Below, in pieces: positions 16,274 to 24,019 of a stretch of DNA of 32,338 bases. This DNA is from Clostridiales bacterium (GTDB taxonomy: Bacteria > Bacillota > Clostridia > Christensenellales > Borkfalkiaceae): contig SVIX01000011.1 in NCBI GenBank assembly GCA_015069285.1, positions 1 to 32,338 of the forward strand, read 5' to 3'. Both the position numbers and the translations under genes were made by a program. The notes below the pieces were generated by a model. It had not been told where the DNA came from. It ran no database searches and saw only the letters and a program-made list of their open reading frames with translations. The number at the start of each line of letters is the position of its first letter. The first letter of the stretch is position 1.

Positions 16274-16531
16274 TTAGTCGCTGTTTTTCGTAGCTTTATA
16301 TTCCAAAATCGCTTTGGAAAGCTGGTCGGGACAAGACGTGTTATTTTTACAACGGATGCCTGCGAGTAAAGCGGATACTTCGTCGATGTCCTTTCCTTCT
16401 ACAAGACGCGCGATGCCTTGCAAATTACCGCCACAACCGCCGATAAAACGAACGTTGTGCATTTTGTTGTCATCGTCAACGTCGAAAAGGATTTGACGGG
16501 AACAAGTACCTCTAGTAGAATAAGTAAACAT
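16274..16531 (-). CDS. TSCPD domain protein
   Basis: 85 residues. It matches the small TSCPD-family proteins common in Clostridia, named for a conserved Thr-Ser-Cys-Pro-Asp motif, seen here as NTSCPDQLSKAI. Other typical parts are TRGTCSRQI near the N-terminus and RFIGGCGGNLQGIARLVEG in the middle. TSCPD domains also occur at the C-terminus of B12-dependent ribonucleotide reductases, but the role of the stand-alone form is not established. The ribosome site AAGGAGA lies just upstream of the ATG. It follows the DUF4364 gene on the same strand after 46 bases. Confidence 0.88.
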   Translation of the reverse strand: MFTYSTRGTCSRQILFDVDDDNKMHNVRFIGGCGGNLQGIARLVEGKDIDEVSALLAGIRCKNNTSCPDQLSKAILEYKATKNSD

Positions 16532-16547
16532 AATATTTTCTCCTTAT

Positions 16548-16561
16548 GTCTATATATAGAC
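16548..16561. promoter_or_regulatory. 14-bp perfect palindrome upstream of the TSCPD gene
   Basis: GTCTATATATAGAC lies in the short gap between the DUF4364 and TSCPD genes, just before the ribosome site. It could be an operator or a weak RNA hairpin; it may also be chance in AT-rich DNA. Confidence 0.25.
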
Positions 16562-16577
16562 TGTGTATTTTTTTAAA

Positions 16578-17105
16578 TTAATCAACGAGCGTTTCATAAA
16601 TAGCGGAATACAATTCAGACGCTTTGCTTTCCCAATTTTTATAAATATTTTGCGCCGTTTTTTTGTCGGGAACGACGAATTTAAGTTCCAACATAGGTTG
16701 TATAGGCGCGAGGATTTTTAAAAATACGGTATACGTACCGTCTACGTTTTGATAGTAGTCCGATTTACATTCTTGGCGGTTTCGCAGTTTTCCGCTGTTT
16801 TTCTTAACGAATACGGAAATTTCGTCACGGATACTTTTCGGAATGTTGATGTAAAAATTATTCAAACTTTCCCGTCCGTCGCTCGTAATAGAATAAAGAG
16901 GCTCTTCGTCGGGGGAGGAGATACGGCAAAGAAATCCGTCGTCTAAAAGCCTAGGCAATAATTCCATACAGTCCATATAATTAAGCCAAGAATTAACGGC
17001 GGTACACATTTCGACGATCGTACGCTCGGAAAGCGCGCTTTCCATTTTATCGAAAACGAAAAGCACGATAAGTTTATTGACTGAAGTTTCTCCTTGAATT
17101 TGCAT
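16578..17105 (-). CDS. DUF4364 family protein
   Basis: 175 residues. It resembles the clostridial DUF4364 family: an N-terminal winged-helix-like part (NKLIVLFVFDKMESALSERTIVEMCTAVN..., LLPRLLDDGFLCRI, YSITSDGRESLNNF) and a C-terminal alpha/beta part. The N-terminal pattern suggests DNA binding, but the function is unknown. The ATG at 17105 has an AAGAGG site seven bases away. It is transcribed with, or shortly after, the HPr-like gene, although a terminator separates them. Confidence 0.8.
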   Translation of the reverse strand: MQIQGETSVNKLIVLFVFDKMESALSERTIVEMCTAVNSWLNYMDCMELLPRLLDDGFLCRISSPDEEPLYSITSDGRESLNNFYINIPKSIRDEISVFVKKNSGKLRNRQECKSDYYQNVDGTYTVFLKILAPIQPMLELKFVVPDKKTAQNIYKNWESKASELYSAIYETLVD

Positions 17106-17123
17106 TTGTAGCCTCTTTTGGTA

Positions 17124-17157
17124 GAAAAAAGTCGCGCGATTTTTGGCCGAGCGACTT
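17124..17157 (-). terminator. Terminator after the HPr-like gene
   Basis: On the minus strand AAGTCGC (complement of 17151-17157) pairs with GCGACTT (complement of 17129-17135), followed by a T-run. It lies 35 bases after the HPr-like stop codon. Confidence 0.7.
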
Positions 17158-17192
17158 AACTTTTTAAGTAGATTTGCTTGAAAAATAGAGGA

Positions 17193-17420
17193 TTACGCCT
17201 CAAATTTTTTCAGTTTTTCCATAAGGTCGTCACAATCATCGCTATATGCCTCTACGGTGATAGGTTGCGACAGGTCGAGGGAAAAAATACCTAAAATAGA
17301 TTTTGCGTCTACGATATATCTACCGCTTTTCAACAAAATTTCGTAAGGATAGTCCTGCGTAACGTTTACGAATTCTTTCACTCTTTGTGCCATTTCTAAA
17401 GAAATTTTAATGGATTTCAT
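17193..17420 (-). CDS. HPr-like protein without the active-site histidine
   Basis: 75 residues, slightly shorter than canonical HPr (about 85-88). The C-terminal two thirds follow the HPr fold, including the regulatory serine segment AKSILGIFSLDLS (the Ser46 region). The GLHARPA segment that carries phosphorylatable His15 is replaced by LEMAQRV, and there is no His anywhere in the protein. It therefore cannot relay phosphate in the PTS. Such proteins are usually annotated as HPr family in Clostridia, and a Crh-like regulatory role is conceivable. GGAGGTG precedes the ATG, with its own promoter upstream. Confidence 0.85.
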   Translation of the reverse strand: MKSIKISLEMAQRVKEFVNVTQDYPYEILLKSGRYIVDAKSILGIFSLDLSQPITVEAYSDDCDDLMEKLKKFEA

Positions 17421-17454
17421 AAAACACCTCCAAACTTCAAATTTAACCTTGCCT

Positions 17455-17483
17455 ATTATACAAGATTTTTTTTAAAAAATCAA
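17455..17483 (-). promoter_or_regulatory. Promoter of the HPr-like gene
   Basis: On the minus strand there is TTGATT (complement of 17478-17483), 17 bases, and TATAAT (complement of 17455-17460). Confidence 0.75.
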
Positions 17484-17503
17484 GACGTTTCGTAAAAAAA
17501 TAT

Positions 17504-17531
17504 TTGATTTTTTTATAATTTGTGCTATAAT
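17504..17531 (+). promoter_or_regulatory. Promoter of the NUDIX gene
   Basis: TTGATT (17504-17509), 16 bases, TATAAT (17526-17531). It diverges from the HPr-like promoter. Confidence 0.7.
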
Positions 17532-17588
17532 GATAACAAACAAAGTGTTTCTTGGCGATATTGCCGAAGGAGAAATGAGGGTGTTTTT

Positions 17589-18116
17589 ATGGAATATATT
17601 GAAAAAACCGTTCAAAAAAATTATATTTATAAAGGTAAAATTTTAACCTTGCGGAAGGACGACGCGTTACTCCCCGACGGAAAAGCGTGCGTTCGTGAAA
17701 TTATTGAACACAGCGGTGGCGCGTGCGCTTTATACGAACGGCAAGGCGAAATTTTATTCGTTCGCCAATACCGATACGCTTACGGGGAGAGCGTCTTGGA
17801 AATTCCCGCGGGGAAATTAAACGAGGGGGAAGACCCGAAAAAAGCCTGTTTACGCGAGTTAGAGGAAGAAACGGGCATAAAAACGGACGATGCGGAACTT
17901 TTATTCGTCGTTTATCCTACGCCGGGATATACGAATGAAAAAATTTATATCTATCGCGCGTACGGCGGAGAGAACTCGTCTAAACGGTTAGACGAAGGCG
18001 AGTTCGTCGATACGGTGTGGATTCCCGTGGCGCAAGTGAAAAAAATGCTTTTCAACGGAGAAATTAAGGACGCGAAAACGATTATTGCGCTACAAAGATA
18101 TTTTCTCGAACTTTAA
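17589..18116 (+). CDS. NUDIX hydrolase, ADP-ribose pyrophosphatase type
   Basis: 175 residues from the ATG at 17589. It carries a perfect Nudix box (Gly-x5-Glu-x7-Arg-Glu-Leu-x-Glu-Glu-x-Gly-Ile) beginning at GKLNEGE, preceded by FVRQYRYAYGESVLEIPAG. This is the arrangement of the NudF group that hydrolyses ADP-ribose and other ADP-sugars. A proline-containing PTPGYTNE follows the box, as in that group. It stands alone with its own promoter and terminator. The exact nucleotide substrate is inferred from the subgroup. Confidence 0.9.
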   Translation: MEYIEKTVQKNYIYKGKILTLRKDDALLPDGKACVREIIEHSGGACALYERQGEILFVRQYRYAYGESVLEIPAGKLNEGEDPKKACLRELEEETGIKTDDAELLFVVYPTPGYTNEKIYIYRAYGGENSSKRLDEGEFVDTVWIPVAQVKKMLFNGEIKDAKTIIALQRYFLEL

Positions 18117-18122
18117 AAAAAC

Positions 18123-18156
18123 GCGGAGGCTGGAAAAACCAACCTCCGCATTTTTT
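18123..18156. terminator. Terminator between the NUDIX and Cys-rich genes
   Basis: GCGGAGG (18123-18129) pairs with CCTCCGC (18143-18149), extended by TGG/CCA inside. T6 follows on the plus strand and there is an A-run on the other side, so it can serve both convergent genes. Confidence 0.8.
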
Positions 18157-18195
18157 AGGAAAGCAAAAAAAGTTAAAGAGAAAAAGGAGAGAAAA

Positions 18196-18417
18196 TCAAC
18201 GGCAATCGCACGAACAGTTACAAGAACATCCGCAAGGTGGCGTCAACAAGCCGGCGAGCGTGCCGTTTTTATACAAGCAGTACAAAAGCGCGAGAAGGAT
18301 AGGTAAACCGCAACCGCTGAAAATATTGGAACAGAAAATTCCGTTTTTCGACCCGAGTACAAGCAACGCGATGAGAATCCAAAGGGTAGTATTATTACCC
18401 GACAAACAACAATTCAT
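18196..18417 (-). CDS. Small Cys-rich membrane protein
   Basis: 73 residues from the ATG at 18417, which is preceded by a near-ideal AGGAGG five bases upstream; a longer ORF to 18465 lacks this. There are eleven Cys: an MNCC start, three in the middle, and a C-terminal PCGCSCNCSCDCR array of alternating Cys. Two hydrophobic segments (TTLWILIALLVLG, GLPILLALLYCLY) suggest membrane insertion. It resembles the short high-cysteine proteins often called 'chorion class' in clostridial annotations. The role is unknown; metal binding or a spore/envelope component is speculation. Confidence 0.7.
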   Translation of the reverse strand: MNCCLSGNNTTLWILIALLVLGSKNGIFCSNIFSGCGLPILLALLYCLYKNGTLAGLLTPPCGCSCNCSCDCR

Positions 18418-18578
18418 AAAAACCTCCTGTGTTTCACCGCAGGGGTATGTAAATTCGACCTCCAAACGGATAAAGACCTGCGGTTATTTCTTTCTATTAC
18501 ATAATATTCCGAGCACGTTCTTTTTGTGTTTATATCAAAACCAAAACGAAAAAAAAATAAAAAAGCTCGTTTATTTTG

Positions 18579-18607
18579 TTGCGTTAAAAGAAAAAATACG
18601 CTATAAT
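18579..18607 (+). promoter_or_regulatory. Probable promoter of the ECF-coaX-hom genes
   Basis: TTGCGT (18579-18584), 17 bases, TATAAT (18602-18607). The -35 is weak and the -10 is perfect. A leader of about 105 bases precedes the ECF gene. Confidence 0.5.
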
Positions 18608-18717
18608 GTTACTATGTTCGTGGCAAATATGCTTTTGCAATTTGACCGAGTAAACGAACAAATACTTATTTTTTGTCTACGGGTATCTTGTTAAAAGAAC
18701 TCGATGGAGGATTTATT

Positions 18718-19317
18718 ATGGAAAAGAAATTGTTCTTTTCGGCAAAACGAGTTACGGGTATGGCGGTATTGCTTGCGCTCGTAATCGTGTTACAGGCTTT
18801 CGGCGGTACGATTACCATCGGTGTGGCGCAATTGAATTTCACGTTGATTCCTATCGTACTCGGCGCGATTTTATTCGGACCGTTCGTCGGCGCGTTTTTG
18901 GGGCTTGCGTGCGGTATCGTCGTGTTGATACAAGTCGTGATGGGAATGGTACCCTTTTACGTATTGATATGGACGAACGACCCGTTCGTTACCACCCTTA
19001 CTTGTATCATAAAAACAACGGTGGCTGGATTCGTTGCGGGCTTGCTTTTTCAATGGTTATCCAAGAAAAACGGTTTGCTTGCGGTGTTTATCGCGTCTGG
19101 AATAGTACCCGTATGCAATACGGCGCTCTTTATCGTCGGTTGTTTATTTATGACCGATTCGGTGTACGTAATGGCGGGGGAGCAAAACGTTTTAGCGTTT
19201 ATTTTGGTAGGTATCGTTACCTTCAATTTTTTTATAGAGTTTGCGATAAATTTAATCGTATCGCCTGCAATTCACCGCGTTATCGGAATTGTAGACAAAC
19301 AATTTAAAAGGAAATAG
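18718..19317 (+). CDS. ECF transporter S component, probably pantothenate (PanT-like)
   Basis: 199 residues from the ATG at 18718, after TGGAGG; an upstream in-frame start at 18673 lacks a site. Six hydrophobic segments fit an energy-coupling-factor substrate-binding subunit, with the typical AVLLALVIVLQ first helix, a VAQLNFTLIPIVLGAILFGPFVGAFLG second/third helix region, and PVCNTALFIVG near residue 130. S components partner with separately encoded EcfA/EcfT, not seen here. The substrate is inferred from coaX (pantothenate kinase), which begins three bases later, and from resemblance to clostridial PanT. Confidence 0.85.
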   Translation: MEKKLFFSAKRVTGMAVLLALVIVLQAFGGTITIGVAQLNFTLIPIVLGAILFGPFVGAFLGLACGIVVLIQVVMGMVPFYVLIWTNDPFVTTLTCIIKTTVAGFVAGLLFQWLSKKNGLLAVFIASGIVPVCNTALFIVGCLFMTDSVYVMAGEQNVLAFILVGIVTFNFFIEFAINLIVSPAIHRVIGIVDKQFKRK

Positions 19318-19320
19318 AAA

Positions 19321-20097
19321 ATGATTATTTGTATCGATGTAGGAAACACGAATATTAAATACGCTATTTACGATAAGAACGACTTGAAAATGTCCTTTCG
19401 TGTAGCGACGGATTTCAAGAAAACTTCGGACGAGTACGGCGCGCAGTTGACGAGTATGCTCACCACGCAAGGCGTAGACGTAAAAGTGATTGAAGGCGGT
19501 ATCGTATCCTCCGTCGTTCCCTCGCTTGATTACACGATAGACAAAATGTGTTCGTTGTATTTGCGTATCGACCCGTTGCATATCGCGCCCGGACTTAAAT
19601 CAGGCTTGAATATCCGTTGCGACGACGCAAGGGAAGTGGGCGCGGACAGAATCGTAAATTGCGTTTCGGCTATCGTAGAATACGGCGAAGGAATCCCTAT
19701 GATTGTCGTGGATTTCGGTACGGCGACAACCTTTAATATTATTAGCGAGAAAAACGAATTTATCGGCGGGGTTATCGCGCCGGGGATTAAAGGTTCGCTC
19801 GATTCGCTTGTAAACGGAACGGCGAAATTACCGCGCGTAGAAATAGAAGCGCCCGATTCGATTATCGCGAAAAATACGGTCACGAATATGCAAGCAGGTA
19901 TTGTGTTCGGGTTTGCAGGACTCGTGGAATATATCGTCAAGCGGATTAAAAAAGAATTGAAAACGAATAAAGTCAAGACGATAGCGACGGGTGGATTTAG
20001 TACGATTATTTCTAAAGAAATCGAAGGAATAGACGTCGTAGATAAATTATTGACCTTAAAGGGCTTAAAATATCTTTACGATTTGAATACGAAGTAA
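19321..20097 (+). CDS. coaX: Type III pantothenate kinase
   Basis: 258 residues, the usual CoaX length; AAAAGGAAA precedes the ATG. It phosphorylates pantothenate in the first step of coenzyme A synthesis, with an ASKHA fold. Visible motifs are IDVGNTNIKYA (phosphate loop, residues 5-15), PGLKSGLNI, the catalytic Asp in VGADRIVN, VVDFGTATTFN, GGVIAPGI, KLPRVE and TGG near residue 220. Pairing with the ECF S component suggests a pantothenate uptake-and-trapping unit. Confidence 0.95.
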   Translation: MIICIDVGNTNIKYAIYDKNDLKMSFRVATDFKKTSDEYGAQLTSMLTTQGVDVKVIEGGIVSSVVPSLDYTIDKMCSLYLRIDPLHIAPGLKSGLNIRCDDAREVGADRIVNCVSAIVEYGEGIPMIVVDFGTATTFNIISEKNEFIGGVIAPGIKGSLDSLVNGTAKLPRVEIEAPDSIIAKNTVTNMQAGIVFGFAGLVEYIVKRIKKELKTNKVKTIATGGFSTIISKEIEGIDVVDKLLTLKGLKYLYDLNTK

Positions 20098-20142
20098 GTT
20101 GGGAAATGAGGAAATACAGTAAACAAGGACGGTGTATTTGAA

Positions 20143-21432
20143 ATGGTTAAAAAGGTAGGCGTAGCAATTTTAGGACTTGGCGTTGTGGGTGGCGGAACGT
20201 ATCAAACGCTCGTTGAACATCGCGAATTTTATTTAAAAACGCAACAGGTAGATATTTCCGTGGAAATGGTATTGGACCGCTCGTCGGAAAGATTGGACCA
20301 ACTCGGCGTACCTTCCGAAATTCGTGCGAAAAGTATACAAGAGGTAATAGCGCATCCAAACGTAGATATCGTAATTGAAACAATTGGCGGTATCGGTGTG
20401 GCAAAAGAATTCGTAACGATGGCGCTTCGCGATGGAAAAACGGTTGTTACTTCCAATAAAGAATTGATTTGTAAATATTCCCACGAATTAGAAAAAATAG
20501 CAAAGCATAACCGTTGCGGACTTTTTTACGAGGCAAGTTGCGTAGGAGGCGTACCGATTATCCGTACCCTTTTGGACGGTGTGCAAGCAAATTGTATTCG
20601 CAGTATGATGGGTATCGTCAACGGTACGACCAATTACATTTTAACGAAAATGACCTACGAGGGCGCGGATTACGCCGACGTTTTAAAAGAAGCGCAAAAA
20701 TTAGGGTACGCGGAGGCTGACCCCACCGCAGACGTCGAGGGGTTTGACTCTATGTATAAACTTTCCATTCTCTCGTCGATGGCGTTCCACACGAAAATTC
20801 CGTATACGAAAATTTCGCGCGAAGGAATTACGGGTATCGGCGCTAAAGATATTGCGTACGGAAAGGAACTCGGGTATACCCTTAAATTGTTGGCAATAGG
20901 AAAAAATACCGAAAAAGGCATAGAAGTACGCGTGCATCCCACGTTTATTTCCAACGCGCATCCGCTTGCAAGCGTAAACGATTCGTTTAACGCCGTATAT
21001 ATGCAGGGCGACGCGGTAGGCGACGTGATGTTGTACGGTCGCGGTGCAGGCGCTTTGCCGACGGCAAGCGCGGTGGTGAGCGACGTTATTTACGCCGCAA
21101 CGCACGCGGAAATTAAATATTCTACCTTTAAAAATACGGCAAACGCGGACGGTAGCGTGAAATTTATCAGCGACTTTGAAAGCGCGTATTATTTAAGACT
21201 TTTGGTAGACGATAAACCGGGCGTTTTGGCAAAAATAAGCGGTGTGTTTGCGAAATGCGGTATGTCCATCGTGGAAATTGCGCAAAAGAAACGGGATATG
21301 GATTTAGAACAAGGTCAAGTTCCGCTCGTGATTATTACCCACCAAACGACGGAAAATACCGTAAAAAAAGCGGTTGAAAAGATTAAAGCTTTGCAAATCG
21401 GTACGATAGAAACGGTGATTCACGTAGAATAA
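20143..21432 (+). CDS. hom: Homoserine dehydrogenase
   Basis: 429 residues, NAD(P)-dependent reduction of aspartate semialdehyde to homoserine for threonine and methionine. The Rossmann motif is GLGVVGGGTY at 10-19. The substrate domain shows TSNKELI, YEASCVGGVPIIRTL, GIVNGTTNYILTKM and EADPTADVEGFD..K. A C-terminal ACT domain (about 350-429: YYLRLLVDDKPGVLAKISGVFAKCGMSI) points to feedback control by an amino acid, typically threonine. AAGGACGG upstream is a modest ribosome site. It is probably transcribed from the ECF-coaX promoter, since only 45 bases separate it from coaX. Confidence 0.95.
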   Translation: MVKKVGVAILGLGVVGGGTYQTLVEHREFYLKTQQVDISVEMVLDRSSERLDQLGVPSEIRAKSIQEVIAHPNVDIVIETIGGIGVAKEFVTMALRDGKTVVTSNKELICKYSHELEKIAKHNRCGLFYEASCVGGVPIIRTLLDGVQANCIRSMMGIVNGTTNYILTKMTYEGADYADVLKEAQKLGYAEADPTADVEGFDSMYKLSILSSMAFHTKIPYTKISREGITGIGAKDIAYGKELGYTLKLLAIGKNTEKGIEVRVHPTFISNAHPLASVNDSFNAVYMQGDAVGDVMLYGRGAGALPTASAVVSDVIYAATHAEIKYSTFKNTANADGSVKFISDFESAYYLRLLVDDKPGVLAKISGVFAKCGMSIVEIAQKKRDMDLEQGQVPLVIITHQTTENTVKKAVEKIKALQIGTIETVIHVE

Positions 21433-21464
21433 TTAAAAAAACGGAAAAGATAAAGGGGGAAAGC

Positions 21465-21498
21465 AAAGGGAATTTCGTTCGCTATGCTACTCCCTTTT
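21465..21498 (+). terminator. Possible terminator after hom
   Basis: AAAGGGA (21465-21471) pairs with TCCCTTT (21491-21497) with a 19-base loop and a short T-run. The same left arm also pairs exactly with AATTCCCTTT at 21567-21576. The 248-base gap before serC otherwise holds only AT-rich sequence and the serC promoter. Confidence 0.45.
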
Positions 21499-21612
21499 TG
21501 TCATAATTGGAATCGTTGGCGTAAAATATATAGATATTATTAAAAAAAAACAAAAAAATATATCGCAATTCCCTTTAAAATTCTTGCGTTTTACTAGCGT
21601 GTTGTGGTAAAA

Positions 21613-21621
21613 TGGTATAAT
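21613..21621 (+). promoter_or_regulatory. Extended -10 promoter of the serC-his operon
   Basis: TGGTATAAT (21613-21621) is a perfect extended -10 element with no good -35 at the right distance. It lies 59 bases before the serC ATG. No T-box or leader hairpin is visible between it and serC. Confidence 0.6.
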
Positions 21622-21680
21622 CAATATTTTTGATTAAAGATATTGCTTTATTCAATTTTTTCGTTTGGAGGATAATATTT

Positions 21681-22772
21681 ATGGAAAGAATTTTTAATTT
21701 CTCGGCTGGACCGTCGATGTTGCCTATAGACGTATTAAAACGCGCCTCGGCGGAGATGCTTTGCTATGAAGATAGCGGTTGTTCGGTAATGGAAATGAGT
21801 CATCGTTCGCCCGTATACGAAAAGATTATTACGGACGCAGAACGCTTGCTTCGTGAAGTAATGCAAATTCCGCAAAATTATAAAGTGCTGTTTTTGCAAG
21901 GCGGTGCGTCTACGCAGTTTTCCGCCGTACCCTTAAATTTATTGTCGGGGAGCGGAAAAGCCGATTATATTTTGTCGGGACAATTTTCCACAAAAGCTTA
22001 TCAAGAGGCGCAAAAATACGGCGACATCGTAGCGGTAGCGTCGAGCAAAGATGCAAATTTTTCGTTCGTACCCAAGACGGATAGAAATTCTTTCCGTTCG
22101 GACGCGGATTACGTGCATATTTGTTTTAATAATACCATTTACGGAACGAAATTCAATTATATTCCCGATACGGGGGATATTCCGCTCGTAGCGGATATGT
22201 CGTCGTGTATTTTAAGCGAACCGTTCGACGTGAGCAAATTTGGCGTTATTTACGCAGGTGCGCAAAAGAATATGGCGCCGGCAGGACTTACCGTCGTAAT
22301 CATACGCGAGGATTTATTAGGCAAAGCGAAAGCGCAAACGCCGTCTATGCTTGATTATAAGCTTATGGCGGACAACGGTTCTATGTATAATACTCCGCCT
22401 TGCTATTGTATCTATATTGCAAAGCTCGTATACGAATGGATTTTAGGGCTTGGCGGATTGGAAGAGATGAAAAAACGGAACGAAAAGAAAGCCAATCTTT
22501 TGTACGGGTATTTGGATAGCCAATCGTATTATCTTGCGCCCGTAGCAAAGGATTGCCGTTCCTTAATGAACGTGACGTTCGTAACGGGTAACGCCGATTT
22601 GGATAAGAAATTTGCGAAAGAGGCGGAGCAAAACGGACTTATCAATTTGAAAGGACACCGCTCGGTGGGCGGTATGCGCGCTTCTATCTATAACGCAATG
22701 CCGTACGAAGGCGTAGAAAAATTGCTTTCGTTTATGGAGGAATTTGCGAAAAACAATTCTAAAGCGTTATAG
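21681..22772 (+). CDS. serC: Phosphoserine aminotransferase
   Basis: 363 residues from the ATG at 21681, with TTTGGAGGA ten bases upstream; the frame extends up to 21630 but crosses no better start. A class V PLP aminotransferase that converts 3-phosphohydroxypyruvate to phosphoserine. Motifs are FNFSAGPSMLP at the N-terminus, MEMSHRSPVYEKI, LFLQGGASTQFSAVPLNL, the PLP lysine in YAGAQKNMAPAG, and GHRSVGGMRASIYNAMP near the end. It is the first gene of a contiguous serine-histidine cluster. Confidence 0.96.
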   Translation: MERIFNFSAGPSMLPIDVLKRASAEMLCYEDSGCSVMEMSHRSPVYEKIITDAERLLREVMQIPQNYKVLFLQGGASTQFSAVPLNLLSGSGKADYILSGQFSTKAYQEAQKYGDIVAVASSKDANFSFVPKTDRNSFRSDADYVHICFNNTIYGTKFNYIPDTGDIPLVADMSSCILSEPFDVSKFGVIYAGAQKNMAPAGLTVVIIREDLLGKAKAQTPSMLDYKLMADNGSMYNTPPCYCIYIAKLVYEWILGLGGLEEMKKRNEKKANLLYGYLDSQSYYLAPVAKDCRSLMNVTFVTGNADLDKKFAKEAEQNGLINLKGHRSVGGMRASIYNAMPYEGVEKLLSFMEEFAKNNSKAL

Positions 22773-22830
22773 AGAATCTTTTGACGAGAGGGAAAAAGGT
22801 TGGGAGAATACCTCGTTAAGGAGAGCGACT

Positions 22831-23991
22831 ATGTTAAAAATTAAATTATACAATCAAATCGCCAAAGTAGGAACGGATATGCTTTCGGCGGAAAAATATC
22901 AAATGGGGACGGAAGTGCAAGGCGAAGACGCGATTATGGTGCGCTCCGCGTCGTTGCACGATATTCCTTTTTCTAAAAATCTTCGCGCGATAGCGCGTTG
23001 TGGCGCAGGCGTTAATAATATTCCCGTGGATAAATGCACGAAAGAGGGAATAGTGGTTTTCAATACGCCCGGCGCGAACGCCAACGCGGTGAAAGAATTG
23101 GCAATCGCCACGCTCATTCTTGCTTCTCGTGACGTGCTTGGCGGTATCGAGTGGGCGAAAACGCTCGCAGGACAAACGAACGTGGCAAAGCTCGTGGAAA
23201 CGGGTAAATCGGCGTTCGTTGGACACGAATTGGCAGGTAAAACGCTGGGCGTCGTAGGTTTGGGCGCGATTGGCGGTATGGTGGCGAACGCCGCAATTTC
23301 GCTTGGAATGAAAGTTATAGGCTACGACCCGTATATTACGGCGAAGGCGGCTTGGAATTTAGCGCCGTCCGTAGTGCAAGCGTTCGATTACGCGGAGATT
23401 TTTAAAACTTGCGATTATATTACCTTACACGTTCCCGCAACCCCTCAAACGAAAAATATGATTTGCGAAAAGAGTATTGCGCAAATGAAAGACGGCGTGC
23501 GTATTATCAACCTCGCGCGCGCAGAATTAGTAAACGCGGAAGATATCAAAAAGGCGTTAAAGGATAAGAAAGTGGCTACCTACGTCACCGATTTCCCCAC
23601 GGACGAAACGGTGGGAGTAGAAGGGATTATCGCCACACCGCACCTCGGCGCGTCGACGGTGGAGTCGGAAGACCATTGCGCGATAATGGCGGCGCAACAA
23701 CTCGACGAATTTTTGTCTTGCGGAAATATCCGCAACAGCGTGAATTTTCCGTCGGTCAATTTACCGCGCTCTGGATTTCCGCGCGTTTGCATTATGAACG
23801 AAAATATCCCCAATATGCTCGCGCAAATCACGTCGGTATTTTCTGCAAAAAATATCAATATCGAGCATATGGCGAATGCGTCTAAGGGCGAAACGGCGTA
23901 TACGATTTTGGAAACGAACGTCGCGGTAAGCGAAGAATTGATAAAGTCGCTGAGTGCCATTCAAGGCGTATTAAGGGCGTGGGCGTTATAA
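22831..23991 (+). CDS. serA: D-3-phosphoglycerate dehydrogenase
   Basis: 386 residues from the ATG at 22831, with AAGGAGAG upstream; an in-frame start at 22744 would overlap serC. It makes 3-phosphohydroxypyruvate with NAD. The NAD-binding motif is VVGLGAIGGMVA. The catalytic residues are in NLARAELV (Arg), DFPTDE (Glu) and TPHLGASTVESE (His). A C-terminal ACT domain (about 318-386) suggests serine feedback, although the intervening ASB domain of long SerA is missing. With serC it gives phosphoserine; no serB is present in the window. Confidence 0.95.
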   Translation: MLKIKLYNQIAKVGTDMLSAEKYQMGTEVQGEDAIMVRSASLHDIPFSKNLRAIARCGAGVNNIPVDKCTKEGIVVFNTPGANANAVKELAIATLILASRDVLGGIEWAKTLAGQTNVAKLVETGKSAFVGHELAGKTLGVVGLGAIGGMVANAAISLGMKVIGYDPYITAKAAWNLAPSVVQAFDYAEIFKTCDYITLHVPATPQTKNMICEKSIAQMKDGVRIINLARAELVNAEDIKKALKDKKVATYVTDFPTDETVGVEGIIATPHLGASTVESEDHCAIMAAQQLDEFLSCGNIRNSVNFPSVNLPRSGFPRVCIMNENIPNMLAQITSVFSAKNINIEHMANASKGETAYTILETNVAVSEELIKSLSAIQGVLRAWAL

Positions 23992-24019
23992 TAAGCTATC
24001 AACGAAGGAGTAGATATAA

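Noticed and set aside
18260-18694. Plus-strand ORF of 144 codons
   Set aside because: It overlaps the Cys-rich gene in antisense and the ECF promoter, has no ribosome site, and has no recognisable features.
21433-21680. T-box or histidine leader peptide upstream of the ser-his genes
   Set aside because: No T-box sequence, run of His or Ser codons, or terminator lies between the serC promoter and the serC start.
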